Part shown: positions 9,834 to 19,007 of the stretch, piece after piece | Layout of the letters: each line of letters starts with the position of its first letter | Numbering within the stretch: the first letter of the stretch is position 1 | DNA from: Thermus caldilimi | GTDB taxonomy: Bacteria; Deinococcota; Deinococci; Deinococcales; Thermaceae | NCBI RefSeq assembly: GCF_004684245.1 | Contig: NZ_CP038452.1 | Coordinates: forward strand, 310,001-374,000 | DNA length: 64,000 bases | Direction of reading: 5' to 3' | Translations under genes and position numbers: made by a program | The notes under the pieces: generated by a model | Databases searched by the model: none | Told to the model about the DNA's origin: nothing | Seen by the model: only the letters and a program-made list of their open reading frames with translations

Positions 9834-11978
9834 CTAGCTGCGCCGCCTGGGGGGGATCTTGCCCTCCAGCTCGGGCCGGATCAGGTCGATCTTCCCCCGC
9901 TCGTCGATGCGGTGCACCTTGACCTTGATCACGTCCCCCACCTTTAAATGGTCCTCCACCCGCTCCACCCGGCCGGGGGCGATCTGGCTGATGTGGAGGA
10001 GCCCTTCGGTGCCGGGGAACAGGCTCACGAAGGCGCCAAAGGGGGTGATCTTGGTCACGGTGCCCTCGTAGATCTCGCCCACCTTGGCCTCCATGGTGAG
10101 CTCCTCTATGCGCTTCTTGGCCTTTTGGGCGGCCTCCATGTCGCTGGAGTAGATGCGCACCGTTCCGTCCTCTTCGATGTCCACTTCCACCCCGAGCTCC
10201 TCGAGGGCGCGGACGTTCTTGCCCCCAGGACCGATGACGAGGCCGATCTTCTCCACCGGCACCTTCAGGGTGAGGATGCGGGGGGCGAAGGGCTTGAGCT
10301 CGGGGCGCGGGGTGGGGAGGACGCTTTCCATGAGGTCCAGGATTTTCATGCGGGCCTCACGGGCCTGCATAAGGGCTTCCTTCAGCACTTCCCGGGGAAG
10401 CCCGCCCACCTTGTTGTCCATCTGCAGGGCGGTGACCCCTTTTCGGGTGCCCGCCACTTTGAAGTCCATGTCCCCCAGGGCGTCCTCAAGCCCCAGGATG
10501 TCGGTAAGGATCACCGCCCGCTCCCCTTCCCACACCAGGCCCATGGCCACCCCGGCCACGGGGGCGCGGACGGGCACGCCGGCGTCCATCAGGGCCAGGG
10601 AGCCCGCGCAGACCGTGGCCATGGAGCTAGAGCCGTTGGACTCCAGCACGTCCCCCACCACGCGGATGGTGTAGGGGAAGGCCTCCTCGGGAGGCAGGAC
10701 CGCCTTAAGGGCCCGCTTGGCCAGGTTGCCGTGCCCCACCTCCCGGCGGGAAACCCCCCTCAGGCGCTTGACCTCCCCGGTGGAGAAGGGAGGGAAGTTG
10801 TAGTGCACCAGGAACTTTTCCGTTTCGTCAATCCCCAGGTCGTCGATGATCTGCTCGTCCCGGCCCGTGCCCAGGGTGACGGTGCCCAGCACCTGGGTTT
10901 CCCCTCGGGTGAAGACGGCGGAGCCATGGGCGCGGGGTAGGACGTCCACCTCGATCCAGATGGGGCGGAGGTCTTTGGGACCCCGGCCGTCTGCCCGCTT
11001 GCTTTCCTCCAGCACGAGGCGCCTGAGCTCTTTGCGCACCACCTCGTCAAAGGCGCTTTCGTAAAGAGGTTTTTTGCTCTCGTCCGGGGTGCCGTCCTCC
11101 AGCCTGGGCAGGGCCTCGAGGATCAGCGCTTCCGCGAAGGCCTCGAGGGCCCGGCTCCTTTCCCCCTTGCTGGCGGTCTGCAAGACGGCGGAAAGCCCTC
11201 GCTCCAGGGCCAAGCGGTAGAAGGCTTCCTTTTCCTCTTCACTGAGGGTCTCCGGTGGGGTCCAGGCCATCTTGGGCTTGCCCAAGGCCTGGGCCATGGC
11301 CTCCTGCAGGTCCAGGATGGGTTGCATCTCCCGGTGGGCGAACTCCAGGGCCTGGACCAGGGTTTCCTCGTCCACCTCTCCTGCCCCGGCCTCCACCATG
11401 AGGATGGCATCCCGGCTTCCCGCCACCACCAGGTCCAGGGTGCTCTCCTCCAGCCCCTGCAGGGTGGGGTTCAGGACAAACTGCCCCCCGATGAGCCCCA
11501 CCCGCACCGCGGCCACCGGGCCTTCCCAGGGAATGTCCGAGAGCATGAGGGCGGCGCTGGCCGCCGTGGGCCCCAGGATGTCCGGGGGGTTCTTCTGGTC
11601 CGCGGAGAGCACGGTGACGATCACCTGCACCTCGTGCCGGAACCCCTTGGGGAAGAGGGGGCGGATGGGCCGGTCGGTCATGCGGGCGGAGAGGATGGCC
11701 TTTTCCCCTGGGCGGCCTTCCCGGCGCATGAAGCTTCCCGGGATCTTGCCCACCGCATAGTGCCGCTCCTCAAACTCCACGGTGAGGGGAAGGAAGTCCG
11801 CCTCTATAGGCTCCTCCGAGGCTTGGGCGGTGGCCAGGACCACGGTGTCGCCGTAGCGCGCCAGGACCGAGCCCGAGGCCTGCTTGGCGTATTTCCCCGT
11901 CTCCAACACCAGGGGGCGGCCAGCCACCTGGGTTTCGTACCTATGGGCCTGTGGGGTGTTGGGTGTGGCTTCCGGCAT
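9834..11978 (-). CDS. pnp: Polynucleotide phosphorylase
   Basis: The 714-residue enzyme has the usual order: a first RNase PH domain, an alpha-helical linker, a second RNase PH domain (with the [15 protein letters not shown] segment), a KH domain (around [17 protein letters not shown]) and an S1 domain ([19 protein letters not shown]). PNPase degrades RNA 3'-to-5' with phosphate and can add tails in reverse. The ATG at 11978 follows a GAGGAAA ribosome site. It is preceded by rpsO, as in many bacteria, and followed by rnj, so the cluster joins a ribosomal protein with two decay enzymes. Confidence 0.95.
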   Translation of the reverse strand: MPEATPNTPQAHRYETQVAGRPLVLETGKYAKQASGSVLARYGDTVVLATAQASEEPIEADFLPLTVEFEERHYAVGKIPGSFMRREGRPGEKAILSARMTDRPIRPLFPKGFRHEVQVIVTVLSADQKNPPDILGPTAASAALMLSDIPWEGPVAAVRVGLIGGQFVLNPTLQGLEESTLDLVVAGSRDAILMVEAGAGEVDEETLVQALEFAHREMQPILDLQEAMAQALGKPKMAWTPPETLSEEEKEAFYRLALERGLSAVLQTASKGERSRALEAFAEALILEALPRLEDGTPDESKKPLYESAFDEVVRKELRRLVLEESKRADGRGPKDLRPIWIEVDVLPRAHGSAVFTRGETQVLGTVTLGTGRDEQIIDDLGIDETEKFLVHYNFPPFSTGEVKRLRGVSRREVGHGNLAKRALKAVLPPEEAFPYTIRVVGDVLESNGSSSMATVCAGSLALMDAGVPVRAPVAGVAMGLVWEGERAVILTDILGLEDALGDMDFKVAGTRKGVTALQMDNKVGGLPREVLKEALMQAREARMKILDLMESVLPTPRPELKPFAPRILTLKVPVEKIGLVIGPGGKNVRALEELGVEVDIEEDGTVRIYSSDMEAAQKAKKRIEELTMEAKVGEIYEGTVTKITPFGAFVSLFPGTEGLLHISQIAPGRVERVEDHLKVGDVIKVKVHRIDERGKIDLIRPELEGKIPPRRRS

Positions 11979-11995
11979 AGTTTCCTCAAGGGAAA

Positions 11996-12018
11996 GGCGG
12001 AGCCCTAAGGCCCCGCCC
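11996..12018 (-). other. Hairpin in the rpsO-pnp spacer
   Basis: GGCGG-A-GCC pairs with GGC-C-CCGCC across a CTAA loop, with one A/C mismatch. On the minus strand it is followed only by TTTCCC, so full termination is unlikely. In E. coli the same spacer carries an RNase III site through which pnp controls itself; this hairpin is in the same place. Confidence 0.5.
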
Positions 12019-12035
12019 CCGACCTGGATACCAGT

Positions 12036-12305
12036 TTACTTCCTGAGGCCCAGCTTCTCAACCAGGGCCTGGTAGCGCTCGGGGTCTTCCCGCTCCAGGT
12101 AGCGGAGAAGCCTGCGCCTTTGTCCCACCAGCATGAGAAGGCCACGGTGGGAATGGTGATCGTGCTTGTGGACCTTGAGGTGCTCGGAAAGCCGGTTGAT
12201 GCGCAAGGTGAGTAAAGCCACCTGCACCTCGGTGCTCCCCGTGTCCCCGGGGAAGCGGGCGAACTCCTGTATGACCTTTTGCTTTTCCTCTTTGCTGATG
12301 GGCAT
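12036..12305 (-). CDS. rpsO: Ribosomal protein S15
   Basis: The 89-residue protein is full length for bacterial S15. It carries the family landmarks [33 protein letters not shown] and RRRLLRYL, which contact 16S rRNA in the central domain. S15 binds early in 30S assembly and often represses its own mRNA through a leader structure. The ATG at 12305 follows a GGAGGT ribosome site. The preceding leader contains a strong hairpin at 12352-12369. Downstream lies pnp, a pairing conserved across bacteria. Confidence 0.96.
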   Translation of the reverse strand: MPISKEEKQKVIQEFARFPGDTGSTEVQVALLTLRINRLSEHLKVHKHDHHSHRGLLMLVGQRRRLLRYLEREDPERYQALVEKLGLRK

Positions 12306-12351
12306 CTCTACCTCCGTCAGGGGGGAAGACGCTTTTGGCCCCTTCCTCCTC

Positions 12352-12369
12352 GAGGCCCCAAAGGGCCTC
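12352..12369 (-). other. Hairpin between cbaY and rpsO
   Basis: GAGGCCC and GGGCCTC pair across a four-base loop, eight bases past the cbaY stop. No T-run follows on the minus strand, so it is a weak terminator at best, or part of the rpsO leader. Confidence 0.4.
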
Positions 12370-12376
12370 TATCAGG

Positions 12377-13534
12377 TTAGGGCCTAGCCCTCCTTCCGTC
12401 AAGCAGGAAAAGCAGGAGAGCCAAAAGGGCCAGACCCGCCCCCATGCCGAAGGCCAGCTCAGGCCCATAACTTTGCCAGAGAAAACCGAAGATCAAACTG
12501 GCTGGAAGGAGCAGAATCCCCACCACCGTGTGGTAGAGGCCGATGGCGGTGGCCTTGGCTTCCTGGGGTATCAGGGTGGCCAGGTAGGCCCGGCTTGCCC
12601 CTTCAAAGGCCGCCGAGTACAGGGCGTAAAGAAGCAGAAGGGCCACGCCCCAAAACGCCGTCTCAGCCCAGGCGAAACCCAGGTAGACCGTGGCGTAAAG
12701 GGCAAATCCCAAGGCCACCACCCGCCTCAACCCCACCCGGTCCGCAAGCCCACCCAGGGGGTAGGACAAAAGGGCATAGAGGAAGTTGTAGCCGGTGTAG
12801 GCCAGGGTGACTTGCTCCTGCGGGAGGCCTAGGTCCTTGAGCCGAAGGAGAAGGAAGGCGTTGGAGGAAAGGGCGAGGGCAAAGATGCTGGAAACCAGAA
12901 GGAAGCGCCGGTAAGCGGCAGGGAGGGTCTTTAGGTAGCCAAGCCGAAGGGGTGGAAGGGGGTCCGTGGCTACCCTTACCCTTCTGGCTTCCCGGATCCA
13001 AAGGAGCGCCAGCACGGCCAGAAAGGCGGGAATGGCGGAAAGCCAAAACACGCCCCGCACTCCCACGTGGGGCAGGAGAAGGAAGGCCAGAAAGGGCCCC
13101 ACGGTGGCCCCCAGGGTGTCCAGGCCCCGGTGAAGGCCGTAGGCCCGTCCCAGAGCGCTTTTGTCCACGCTTTCCGCCAGAAGGGCATCCCGGGGTGCGG
13201 TGCGCAAGCCTTTGCCAAGCCGGTCCAGGAAGCGGTAGAGGAGGACGTGCCAGGGGCTCGAGGCTAAGGCCAGGATGGGTCTTAAAGAAGCGGGAAGGCC
13301 ATAGCCCGCAAGCAGGAGGGGCTTCCGGCGGCCTACCCGATCCGAAATCCTTCCCCCCACCACCTTGAAGAGGCTGGCGGTGGCCTCGGCCACTCCCTCT
13401 ACCAAACCGATGGCCCCGGCTCCTGCGCCCAGGCTGGCGAGGAATAGGGGCAAAAGCGGGTAGACCATCTCGCTGGCCACATCCATCAGGAAGCTGACCA
13501 GCCCCAAAAGGTAAACCAAAGGAGGAAGTTTCAT
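12377..13534 (-). CDS. cbaY: MFS transporter of the ba3 oxidase operon (CbaY-like)
   Basis: This 385-residue protein is a major facilitator with about twelve membrane helices and the loop 2-3 motif GGRISDRVGRRKPLL. In T. thermophilus the ba3 oxidase operon ends with an MFS-type gene called cbaY, and this gene has the same place and direction. Its ATG overlaps the cbaX stop as ATGA (13531-13534), so the two are coupled. The substrate is unknown; a role in supplying copper or another oxidase component is only an inference from position. Related MFS proteins also occur outside oxidase operons. Confidence 0.8.
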   Translation of the reverse strand: MKLPPLVYLLGLVSFLMDVASEMVYPLLPLFLASLGAGAGAIGLVEGVAEATASLFKVVGGRISDRVGRRKPLLLAGYGLPASLRPILALASSPWHVLLYRFLDRLGKGLRTAPRDALLAESVDKSALGRAYGLHRGLDTLGATVGPFLAFLLLPHVGVRGVFWLSAIPAFLAVLALLWIREARRVRVATDPLPPLRLGYLKTLPAAYRRFLLVSSIFALALSSNAFLLLRLKDLGLPQEQVTLAYTGYNFLYALLSYPLGGLADRVGLRRVVALGFALYATVYLGFAWAETAFWGVALLLLYALYSAAFEGASRAYLATLIPQEAKATAIGLYHTVVGILLLPASLIFGFLWQSYGPELAFGMGAGLALLALLLFLLDGRRARP

Positions 13535-14016
13535 GGACGATGGCGAAAATAGAGCCAGAGCAGGAAAGGCTCAGGTAGAACCATGATGAGGGAAAGGGGG
13601 TCCAGGGGAGCGGGGGAGAGGAGGGCAGGACCCAACGGGGTGCGAAAGGGCAAGGGCAGGGTGCGGGTGGCCAGGAAAAGGAGGAGGAAAACCCCGGAAA
13701 GCCCTACCCCAAGCTTCCAGACCAGGGGAGCGAAGGGAGGGTCCCTAACTGGGTACATGAAGCGGAGGACCCAAAGGGCCAGGGCATAGGTTACCTTCAA
13801 GGCCAGGAGGACCAAAAAGAGCTGGCCGTAAAGGTAGTACTCGTTCACCAACCCGTACATGACGGCCTCAGCTTCGGAAACCCCCAGGGCGCTTCCGCAA
13901 AGCCCCTGGCCCAGCTTATCCCCCAAGCCCAGTCCTAGAAATTGCAGGAAGAAGGGAAGAAGGGAGAGGCCCACCACCCAAGGGAGGCTCCGGCCAGGGA
14001 TAAAGCCCACGCCCAT
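13531..14016 (-). CDS. cbaX: CbaX-like heme a insertion factor for ba3 oxidase
   Basis: The 161-residue protein opens MGVGFIPGRSLPWVV and has about four hydrophobic segments. It follows cbaA on the same strand. The open frame extends upstream to 14568, but that extension runs antisense-like through cbaA and is His/Pro/Gly-rich nonsense; the ATG at 14016 has an AAGGA ribosome site and begins the plausible protein. CbaX in T. thermophilus was described as a Thermaceae-only factor needed for correct heme content of the ba3 oxidase, acting like Surf1. I assign this gene by position, size and membrane character; it has no motif shared with other families. Confidence 0.78.
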   Translation of the reverse strand: MGVGFIPGRSLPWVVGLSLLPFFLQFLGLGLGDKLGQGLCGSALGVSEAEAVMYGLVNEYYLYGQLFLVLLALKVTYALALWVLRFMYPVRDPPFAPLVWKLGVGLSGVFLLLFLATRTLPLPFRTPLGPALLSPAPLDPLSLIMVLPEPFLLWLYFRHRP

Positions 14017-14034
14017 AGCCTTTTCCTTTGTGGC

Positions 14035-14068
14035 AAAAAGGTCAAGGGCCGGAAACTTCCGGCCCTTG
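14035..14068 (-). terminator. Terminator-like hairpin inside the cba operon
   Basis: A perfect 12-bp stem (CAAGGGCCGGAA at 14043-14054, with its complement at 14057-14068) has a two-base loop, and on the minus strand it is followed within three bases by TTTTT (14039-14035). This is a good rho-independent terminator located after cbaA and before cbaX. It would let most transcripts end after the oxidase subunits. Confidence 0.75.
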
Positions 14069-14081
14069 CGCCACCCATGAT

Positions 14082-15770
14082 CTACCAGAGGCGCATCCCC
14101 GGCACCGGGTTCAGGTTGCTGAAGAGCTGGACCAGGGTGGGGCCATAGGCCAGAAGCACCAGGATCACCGCCACCAGGAACCAGAACCCGATGCGGTCCA
14201 TGGCCTGGACCAGGGGACGGTCCTCGGGTCCGGAGATGACCTCGGCGAAGGGTACCGGAGCCTCGGCCAGCTCTGCCTTGCGTTCCCGGCCCAGGAGGAC
14301 GCTGAAGAGGCCGTAGATGAAAAGGAGCAGGGCTACCAGCAAGACGATGCCGGCGATGATGTTCAGGACCATGGGAATGGCCGTATAGGTGTAGGCGTCC
14401 GGCACCTGGGAGATGTAGGCCCTGCGGGGCACGTTGAGAAGGCCTTGCCAGTGGAGGCCAATGGCCATGATCATCATGCCGATGAACCAGAGCCAGACCA
14501 CCGCCAGCCCGAGCCGCCTCTGGGCGTCGGAGATGGGCTTGCCCGTGAGGTTGGGGATGAGCCACCACAAGGAGCCCATGCCCGTGAGGGTCACCAGGCT
14601 GGCCACCTGCAGGTGGAAGTGGCCTGGGATCCAGACCGTGTTGTGGACAACGTAGTCCAGGGTGAAGCTGGCGTTCACCAGACCGCCGGCCCCTCCGGGG
14701 ATGAAGCCGATCAGTCCCAAGACCGGGGCCACGAAGGCGGGGTTGTCCCAGGGCAGGGCCTTGATCCAGCCGAAGAGACCCTTACCCCCCCGCATCCTTC
14801 CCGCAAACTCCAGGCTGGCCGCAATGGTAAAGGCGGTCATCAGGCTGGGAACGGCCACGAACATGGTGAGGACGGAGTGGATCATCTTCCAGGTGGGGTC
14901 GATGCCCGGGTCAGCGAACTGGTGGTGGAAGCCCACCGGCGTGGAGAGCAGGAGGAAGAGGAGGAAGGCCAGGCGGGCCATGGGGTCGGAAACCAGCTTG
15001 CCCCCTGCCTGCTTGGGCAACACGGTGTAGATGATGGCGTAGGCGGGGAGGAGCCAGAAGTAGACGATGGGGTGGCCCGTCCACCAGAAGAGGGTGCGGG
15101 CGATGAGCGGGTCCACCCCCTTGATAAGGCCAAAGGACCAGGGCAGGAGGAAGAGGACCGCCTCCAATACCAACCCGATGGAGGCGATGAACCACATGAG
15201 CCAGAAGACCACGGCCATGTAGGTGGCAAGAGGGGTCACCTTGCCGGGGTTTCGCGCCTTCCAGCGCCGCCAGAGGTCCAGGACCAGGTAGATGCTCACC
15301 CAGCTGGAGAGGACGAAGACGCTAGCCCCCAGGTAGAAGGCCCAGTGGCCTTGGAGGGGAGGGTAGAAGGTGTAGAGCACCGTGGCCTCGTTGGCCAGAA
15401 GGGGCAAGGCGGCCATGACCAGACCGACGAAGGCCATCCACCAGGAGAACCACATGAGGCCCATGTTGGGCCGCATGTTGAGCTCTCGGGCGGGCAGATA
15501 AACCATTACCGCTTGGGCGAAGAGCTGGGTGAACACGATGGCGTTCAGCACCCCGTGCAGGGTGAGGCCCTGGTAGTAGGACTGGACAAAGGGCAGCAGG
15601 CGCTTGAGCAGGGGGTAGGCGTCCACATTGCCGTAGTTCAGCGCCTGGAAGGGGCCGAAGAGGCTCCCGATGATTACGGCAATGAAGCCCAAGACCAGGA
15701 AGTAGAGGGTGGCCTTCTTCTCTGGATAGGCCTCGTAGACCCGGCTGATGTCGGATGTGCGCACCGCCAT
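14082..15770 (-). CDS. cbaA: Cytochrome ba3 oxidase subunit I
   Basis: The 562-residue subunit of the B-type heme-copper oxidase reduces O2 to water and pumps protons across the plasma membrane. Every known T. thermophilus ligand is present at the same number: His72 and His386 (heme b), His384 (high-spin heme a3), and His233, His282 and His283 (CuB). Tyr237, which crosslinks to His233 in GHPIVY, is also present. There are about 13 membrane helices. It lies three bases after cbaB. ba3 is the oxidase Thermus uses under low oxygen. Confidence 0.97.
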   Translation of the reverse strand: MAVRTSDISRVYEAYPEKKATLYFLVLGFIAVIIGSLFGPFQALNYGNVDAYPLLKRLLPFVQSYYQGLTLHGVLNAIVFTQLFAQAVMVYLPARELNMRPNMGLMWFSWWMAFVGLVMAALPLLANEATVLYTFYPPLQGHWAFYLGASVFVLSSWVSIYLVLDLWRRWKARNPGKVTPLATYMAVVFWLMWFIASIGLVLEAVLFLLPWSFGLIKGVDPLIARTLFWWTGHPIVYFWLLPAYAIIYTVLPKQAGGKLVSDPMARLAFLLFLLLSTPVGFHHQFADPGIDPTWKMIHSVLTMFVAVPSLMTAFTIAASLEFAGRMRGGKGLFGWIKALPWDNPAFVAPVLGLIGFIPGGAGGLVNASFTLDYVVHNTVWIPGHFHLQVASLVTLTGMGSLWWLIPNLTGKPISDAQRRLGLAVVWLWFIGMMIMAIGLHWQGLLNVPRRAYISQVPDAYTYTAIPMVLNIIAGIVLLVALLLFIYGLFSVLLGRERKAELAEAPVPFAEVISGPEDRPLVQAMDRIGFWFLVAVILVLLAYGPTLVQLFSNLNPVPGMRLW

Positions 15771-15773
15771 AGC

Positions 15774-16280
15774 TCACTCCTTTACCACGATCTTGCCGAA
15801 CATGTTCTGGTGGCCTATGCCGCAGTATTGATTGCAGATGATGCGGTATTCGCCCGCCTTCTTGAAGGTGTAGCGCACAGTGGACACCTCCCCGGGGAGC
15901 ACCTCCACGTTGATGTTGGTGCCCTCCACGTGGAAGCCGTGAATGACGTCGGGGCTAGTTATTTTGAAGATGATTTCAGCTCCCTTAGGCACTTCTATGG
16001 GGTTGGGCTGATAGCCGAAGGCGAAGGCCAGGGCATAAACCGTGTACTGGTTGGGACCGGTCTGCACTATTGCCTGACCGGGATCGGCCCAGGGGCCTTC
16101 GGTGCGCACCTTCGTGGGATCTACATGCTCCAGTTTGCCCGCAGGGATAACCCCGGCGCTGTGGGTGGCCAGGGTGTAGGCGATGAGGGCGATGAAAACC
16201 ACCAGCATGACCAAGGAGAAGGCCAGCCACCCCTTCTCGTAGGCAAGGATCGCTTTGTGGGCCTTGTGCTCGTCCACCAT
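15774..16280 (-). CDS. cbaB: Cytochrome ba3 oxidase subunit II (CuA)
   Basis: The 168-residue protein has one N-terminal membrane anchor (about residues 17-38) and a periplasmic cupredoxin domain. The CuA ligands are His114, Cys149, the Gln151 carbonyl, Cys153, His157 and Met160 in CNQYCGIGHQNM, exactly as in T. thermophilus. It accepts electrons from cytochrome c552 and passes them to heme b of subunit I. It sits between cbaD and cbaA with gaps of three bases on each side. Confidence 0.97.
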   Translation of the reverse strand: MVDEHKAHKAILAYEKGWLAFSLVMLVVFIALIAYTLATHSAGVIPAGKLEHVDPTKVRTEGPWADPGQAIVQTGPNQYTVYALAFAFGYQPNPIEVPKGAEIIFKITSPDVIHGFHVEGTNINVEVLPGEVSTVRYTFKKAGEYRIICNQYCGIGHQNMFGKIVVKE

Positions 16281-16283
16281 ACC

Positions 16284-16388
16284 CTACCCCCTAGCGAAAA
16301 AGATGGCGTATACCCCCAGCCAGAAGACGAGGATGGTGAGGGTAAGAACCACTATCACTCCCATTGCACCGACCGGTTTTTCCTCCAT
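16284..16388 (-). CDS. cbaD: Cytochrome ba3 oxidase subunit IIa
   Basis: A 34-residue single-helix membrane protein begins MEEKPVGAMG and ends VYAIFFARG. It is nearly identical to the T. thermophilus subunit IIa, which packs against subunit I of the ba3 oxidase. The ATG at 16388 follows a GGGAGGAAGGG ribosome site, and the TAG ends at 16284, three bases before cbaB. It is the first gene of the operon, as in T. thermophilus. Confidence 0.93.
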   Translation of the reverse strand: MEEKPVGAMGVIVVLTLTILVFWLGVYAIFFARG

Positions 16389-16401
16389 ACCCTTCCTCCC
16401 T

Positions 16402-16418
16402 TACGGCGGGTTGCCGTA
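16402..16418 (-). promoter_or_regulatory. Inverted repeat in the cba leader
   Basis: TACGGC and GCCGTA are separated by GGGTT, right next to the cbaD ribosome site. It is either an RNA hairpin that limits translation or an operator for oxygen-responsive control. A TAACAT hexamer lies further upstream as a possible -10, without a clear -35. Confidence 0.4.
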
Positions 16419-16517
16419 TACGGGGCCCATGTTAGCCCAAGGCTGAGAAAAGGGTGAAGTACATTTGTCCCTACATGAGAAGGTGCTGAGGGAATGGGGG
16501 CTCCTTTCAAGAAGATA

Positions 16518-16542
16518 GGGGCGAGGCCTGATGCCTCGCCCC
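16518..16542 (-). terminator. Terminator after mglA
   Basis: A perfect 10-bp GC stem (GGGGCGAGGC with GCCTCGCCCC) has a five-base loop, and lies 16 bases past the mglA stop. On the minus strand it is followed by TATCTTCTT. Confidence 0.7.
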
Positions 16543-16558
16543 TTGGGAAGGGAGATCC

Positions 16559-17146
<588 letters not shown>

Positions 17147-17147
17147 G

Positions 17148-17639
17148 CTAGTTGCCAAAGAGTTCGTCCAGCAGGGCTTTGGCCTCCTCGCGGTACTGGG
17201 TGTCCAGGTTCAATTTGGGTGGGTTGGCCAGGGCTTCCTCGGCCAGGCGGGCCAGGGTTTCCGCCGCCCGCTTCCCGTGGAGCTTGATCTTGCCCAAGGG
17301 AGCGTTCTCGTCAAAGACCAGGACCAGGAGGGCCACCTCACCGACCTCGTCCACATAAAGCCCCGTGTGTTCCCCTTGGTGCACCACCTCTTGGAAGCGT
17401 ACCTCTCCCAGCAGCTTGGCCAGGGCTTGGGTGGCGGCGGCGTTTCCCGCCACCAGGGTGGCCAGGGAGTCCAGGGGCGGGGGCTTGGGGGCCCAGAGGG
17501 CCTCCTTGTGGGCCAGGACGAATCCCTTGCGGTCAATGAAGAGGGCATAGCGGGCCCCGGTTTCCTGCAGGGTTTCCTGCAGCACGTCCATGGCCCGCTG
17601 GTACAGGGTCCCGTAGAGGACCAGGGAAGGTTCCACCAT
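17148..17639 (-). CDS. mglB: MglB, roadblock-domain GTPase-activating protein
   Basis: The 163-residue protein has the roadblock/LC7 fold, opening [10 protein letters not shown]. MglB dimers bind MglA and speed up its GTP hydrolysis, setting cell polarity for pilus-driven motility. It directly precedes mglA, and the TAG and the mglA ATG are one base apart. The start lies only 17 bp from a divergent peptidase gene, and a TAGACT hexamer ends nine bases before the ATG, so the mRNA is probably leaderless. Confidence 0.94.
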   Translation of the reverse strand: MVEPSLVLYGTLYQRAMDVLQETLQETGARYALFIDRKGFVLAHKEALWAPKPPPLDSLATLVAGNAAATQALAKLLGEVRFQEVVHQGEHTGLYVDEVGEVALLVLVFDENAPLGKIKLHGKRAAETLARLAEEALANPPKLNLDTQYREEAKALLDELFGN

Positions 17640-17656
17640 AGTATGCTCAGTCTACC
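17640..17656. promoter_or_regulatory. 17-bp divergent leaderless promoter region
   Basis: The whole gap between mglB and the M20 peptidase is 17 bp. On the plus strand TATGCT (17642-17647) ends nine bases before the peptidase ATG; on the minus strand TAGACT (17654-17649) ends nine bases before the mglB ATG. Both fit -10 boxes of leaderless transcripts. Any -35 boxes would lie inside the opposite gene. Confidence 0.5.
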
Positions 17657-18982
17657 ATGAGGTCGTTTCTGGAAGAGGCCAGGGCGCTATTGGAGGAGCT
17701 GGTAGCTTTGCCCACGGTGAGCGCCGAGGGAAGAGCCCTCGAGGAGGGTGCGGCCAAGGTGGCCGAGGTGCTTCGGGACCTAGGCCTTGAGGCGGAGCTC
17801 CATCGGGGTTATGGGCCCCCGGTGGTCTACGCCGAGGGGGGTGAGGGGGAAAGGGTCCTTTTGTTTTACAACCACTACGATGTTCAGCCCCCCGATCCCT
17901 TGGAGTTATGGGAAACCGAGCCCTTTCGCCTGGTGGAACGCGACGGCCTCTGGTTTGGCCGGGGTACCCATGACGACAAGGGGGAGCTGGTGGCCAGGGT
18001 TATGGCCCTGCGCTTGTTCCGGGAAAAGCATGGTTTTCTTCCCCGGGTGAAGTTCGTGGTGGAGGGGGAGGAGGAGGTGGGAAGCCCCCACCTCGCGGAC
18101 TACGTCAGGGACAAAAAGGACCTCCTGAAGTCCGGGGCCATCGTCTGGGAGGCAGGGGGGGTGGACGCCAAGGGGCGCCCCTACCTGTATGCGGGCCTCA
18201 AGGGCATCGTGGCCCTCGAGCTTCGGGTGCGCACCGCTGCCTTTGACCTGCACTCCTCCTACGGGGCGGTGGTGGAGAACCCCATCTACCGCCTGAGCCG
18301 GGCCATCGTCAGCCTTAGGGATGAAGAGGGGAGGGTCCTCATCCCGGGCTTTTACGACCGGGTCCGTCCCCTTTCGCCCAAGGAGATGGAGGTGCTGGCG
18401 GAGATCCCCGATGAGTCGGAGGCGCTGAAGGAAGCCTTCGGCGTGCGGGACTTCCTGGGCGGGGCCAGGAACCTGGAGTTCAACCAGCGCCTTTATGCGG
18501 AGCCCTGCGTCAACGTAAACGGTTTCCACTCGGGCTACGGGGGCCCGGGTTCCAAGACCGTGCTGCCGGCGGAGGCCCTTGCCAAGCTGGACTTCCGCCT
18601 GGTACCCGACCAGGATCCGGAGGAGATCCCAGAGCTTTTGAGGCGGTACCTTGAGGCCCAAGGCTTCCACGATGTGGAAGTGGTGGTCCTGGAGAAGGGA
18701 GAGCACCCGGCACGCTCGGATCTTTCTCATCCCTTTGTGGGCCTTGCCCGGAGGGCGTTAGAGGAGGCCTTTGGGGCGAAGGCGGTGCTTTACCCCAACA
18801 TGGCGGGGTCCGGTCCCATGCATCCTTTTCTGCACCACCTAAGAGCCCCGGCGGTGGGATTGGGGGTAGGGTATCCGGGAAGCCGGGTGCATAGCCCTAA
18901 CGAGCACATCCGCATCCGGGATTTTGAGCGGGGCACCCTGGCCCTACTCCGGCTTCTTGAGCTTTACTTTCTCGGAAGCTAG
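17657..18982 (+). CDS. M20 family metallopeptidase (dipeptidase-like)
   Basis: The 441-residue protein has the M20 architecture, with a catalytic domain interrupted by a dimerisation domain. The zinc-site landmarks are NHYDVQPPD, GRGTHDDKG (bridging Asp), the general-base pair EGEEEVGS and a late GPMHPF histidine. M20 enzymes cleave dipeptides or N-acyl amino acids; the DDKG and NHYDVQP pattern fits the dipeptidase (CNDP/DapE-like) group best. No signal peptide is seen, so it is cytoplasmic. Start at the ATG 17 bp from mglB; no ribosome site precedes it. Confidence 0.88.
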   Translation: MRSFLEEARALLEELVALPTVSAEGRALEEGAAKVAEVLRDLGLEAELHRGYGPPVVYAEGGEGERVLLFYNHYDVQPPDPLELWETEPFRLVERDGLWFGRGTHDDKGELVARVMALRLFREKHGFLPRVKFVVEGEEEVGSPHLADYVRDKKDLLKSGAIVWEAGGVDAKGRPYLYAGLKGIVALELRVRTAAFDLHSSYGAVVENPIYRLSRAIVSLRDEEGRVLIPGFYDRVRPLSPKEMEVLAEIPDESEALKEAFGVRDFLGGARNLEFNQRLYAEPCVNVNGFHSGYGGPGSKTVLPAEALAKLDFRLVPDQDPEEIPELLRRYLEAQGFHDVEVVVLEKGEHPARSDLSHPFVGLARRALEEAFGAKAVLYPNMAGSGPMHPFLHHLRAPAVGLGVGYPGSRVHSPNEHIRIRDFERGTLALLRLLELYFLGS

Positions 18983-19007
18983 CGCCATCTGCTAGGCTCT
19001 TAGGGGT

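Noticed and set aside
14017-14568. Upstream extension of the cbaX frame
   Set aside because: It runs in a shifted frame through cbaA and yields His/Pro/Gly-rich nonsense; the ATG at 14016 with AAGGA is the real start.
14028-16457. 809-residue plus-strand frame
   Set aside because: Antisense to cbaA, cbaB and cbaD, which are unmistakable; the residue mix (His, Gly, Glu, Asp) is that of the reverse strand of membrane-protein codons.
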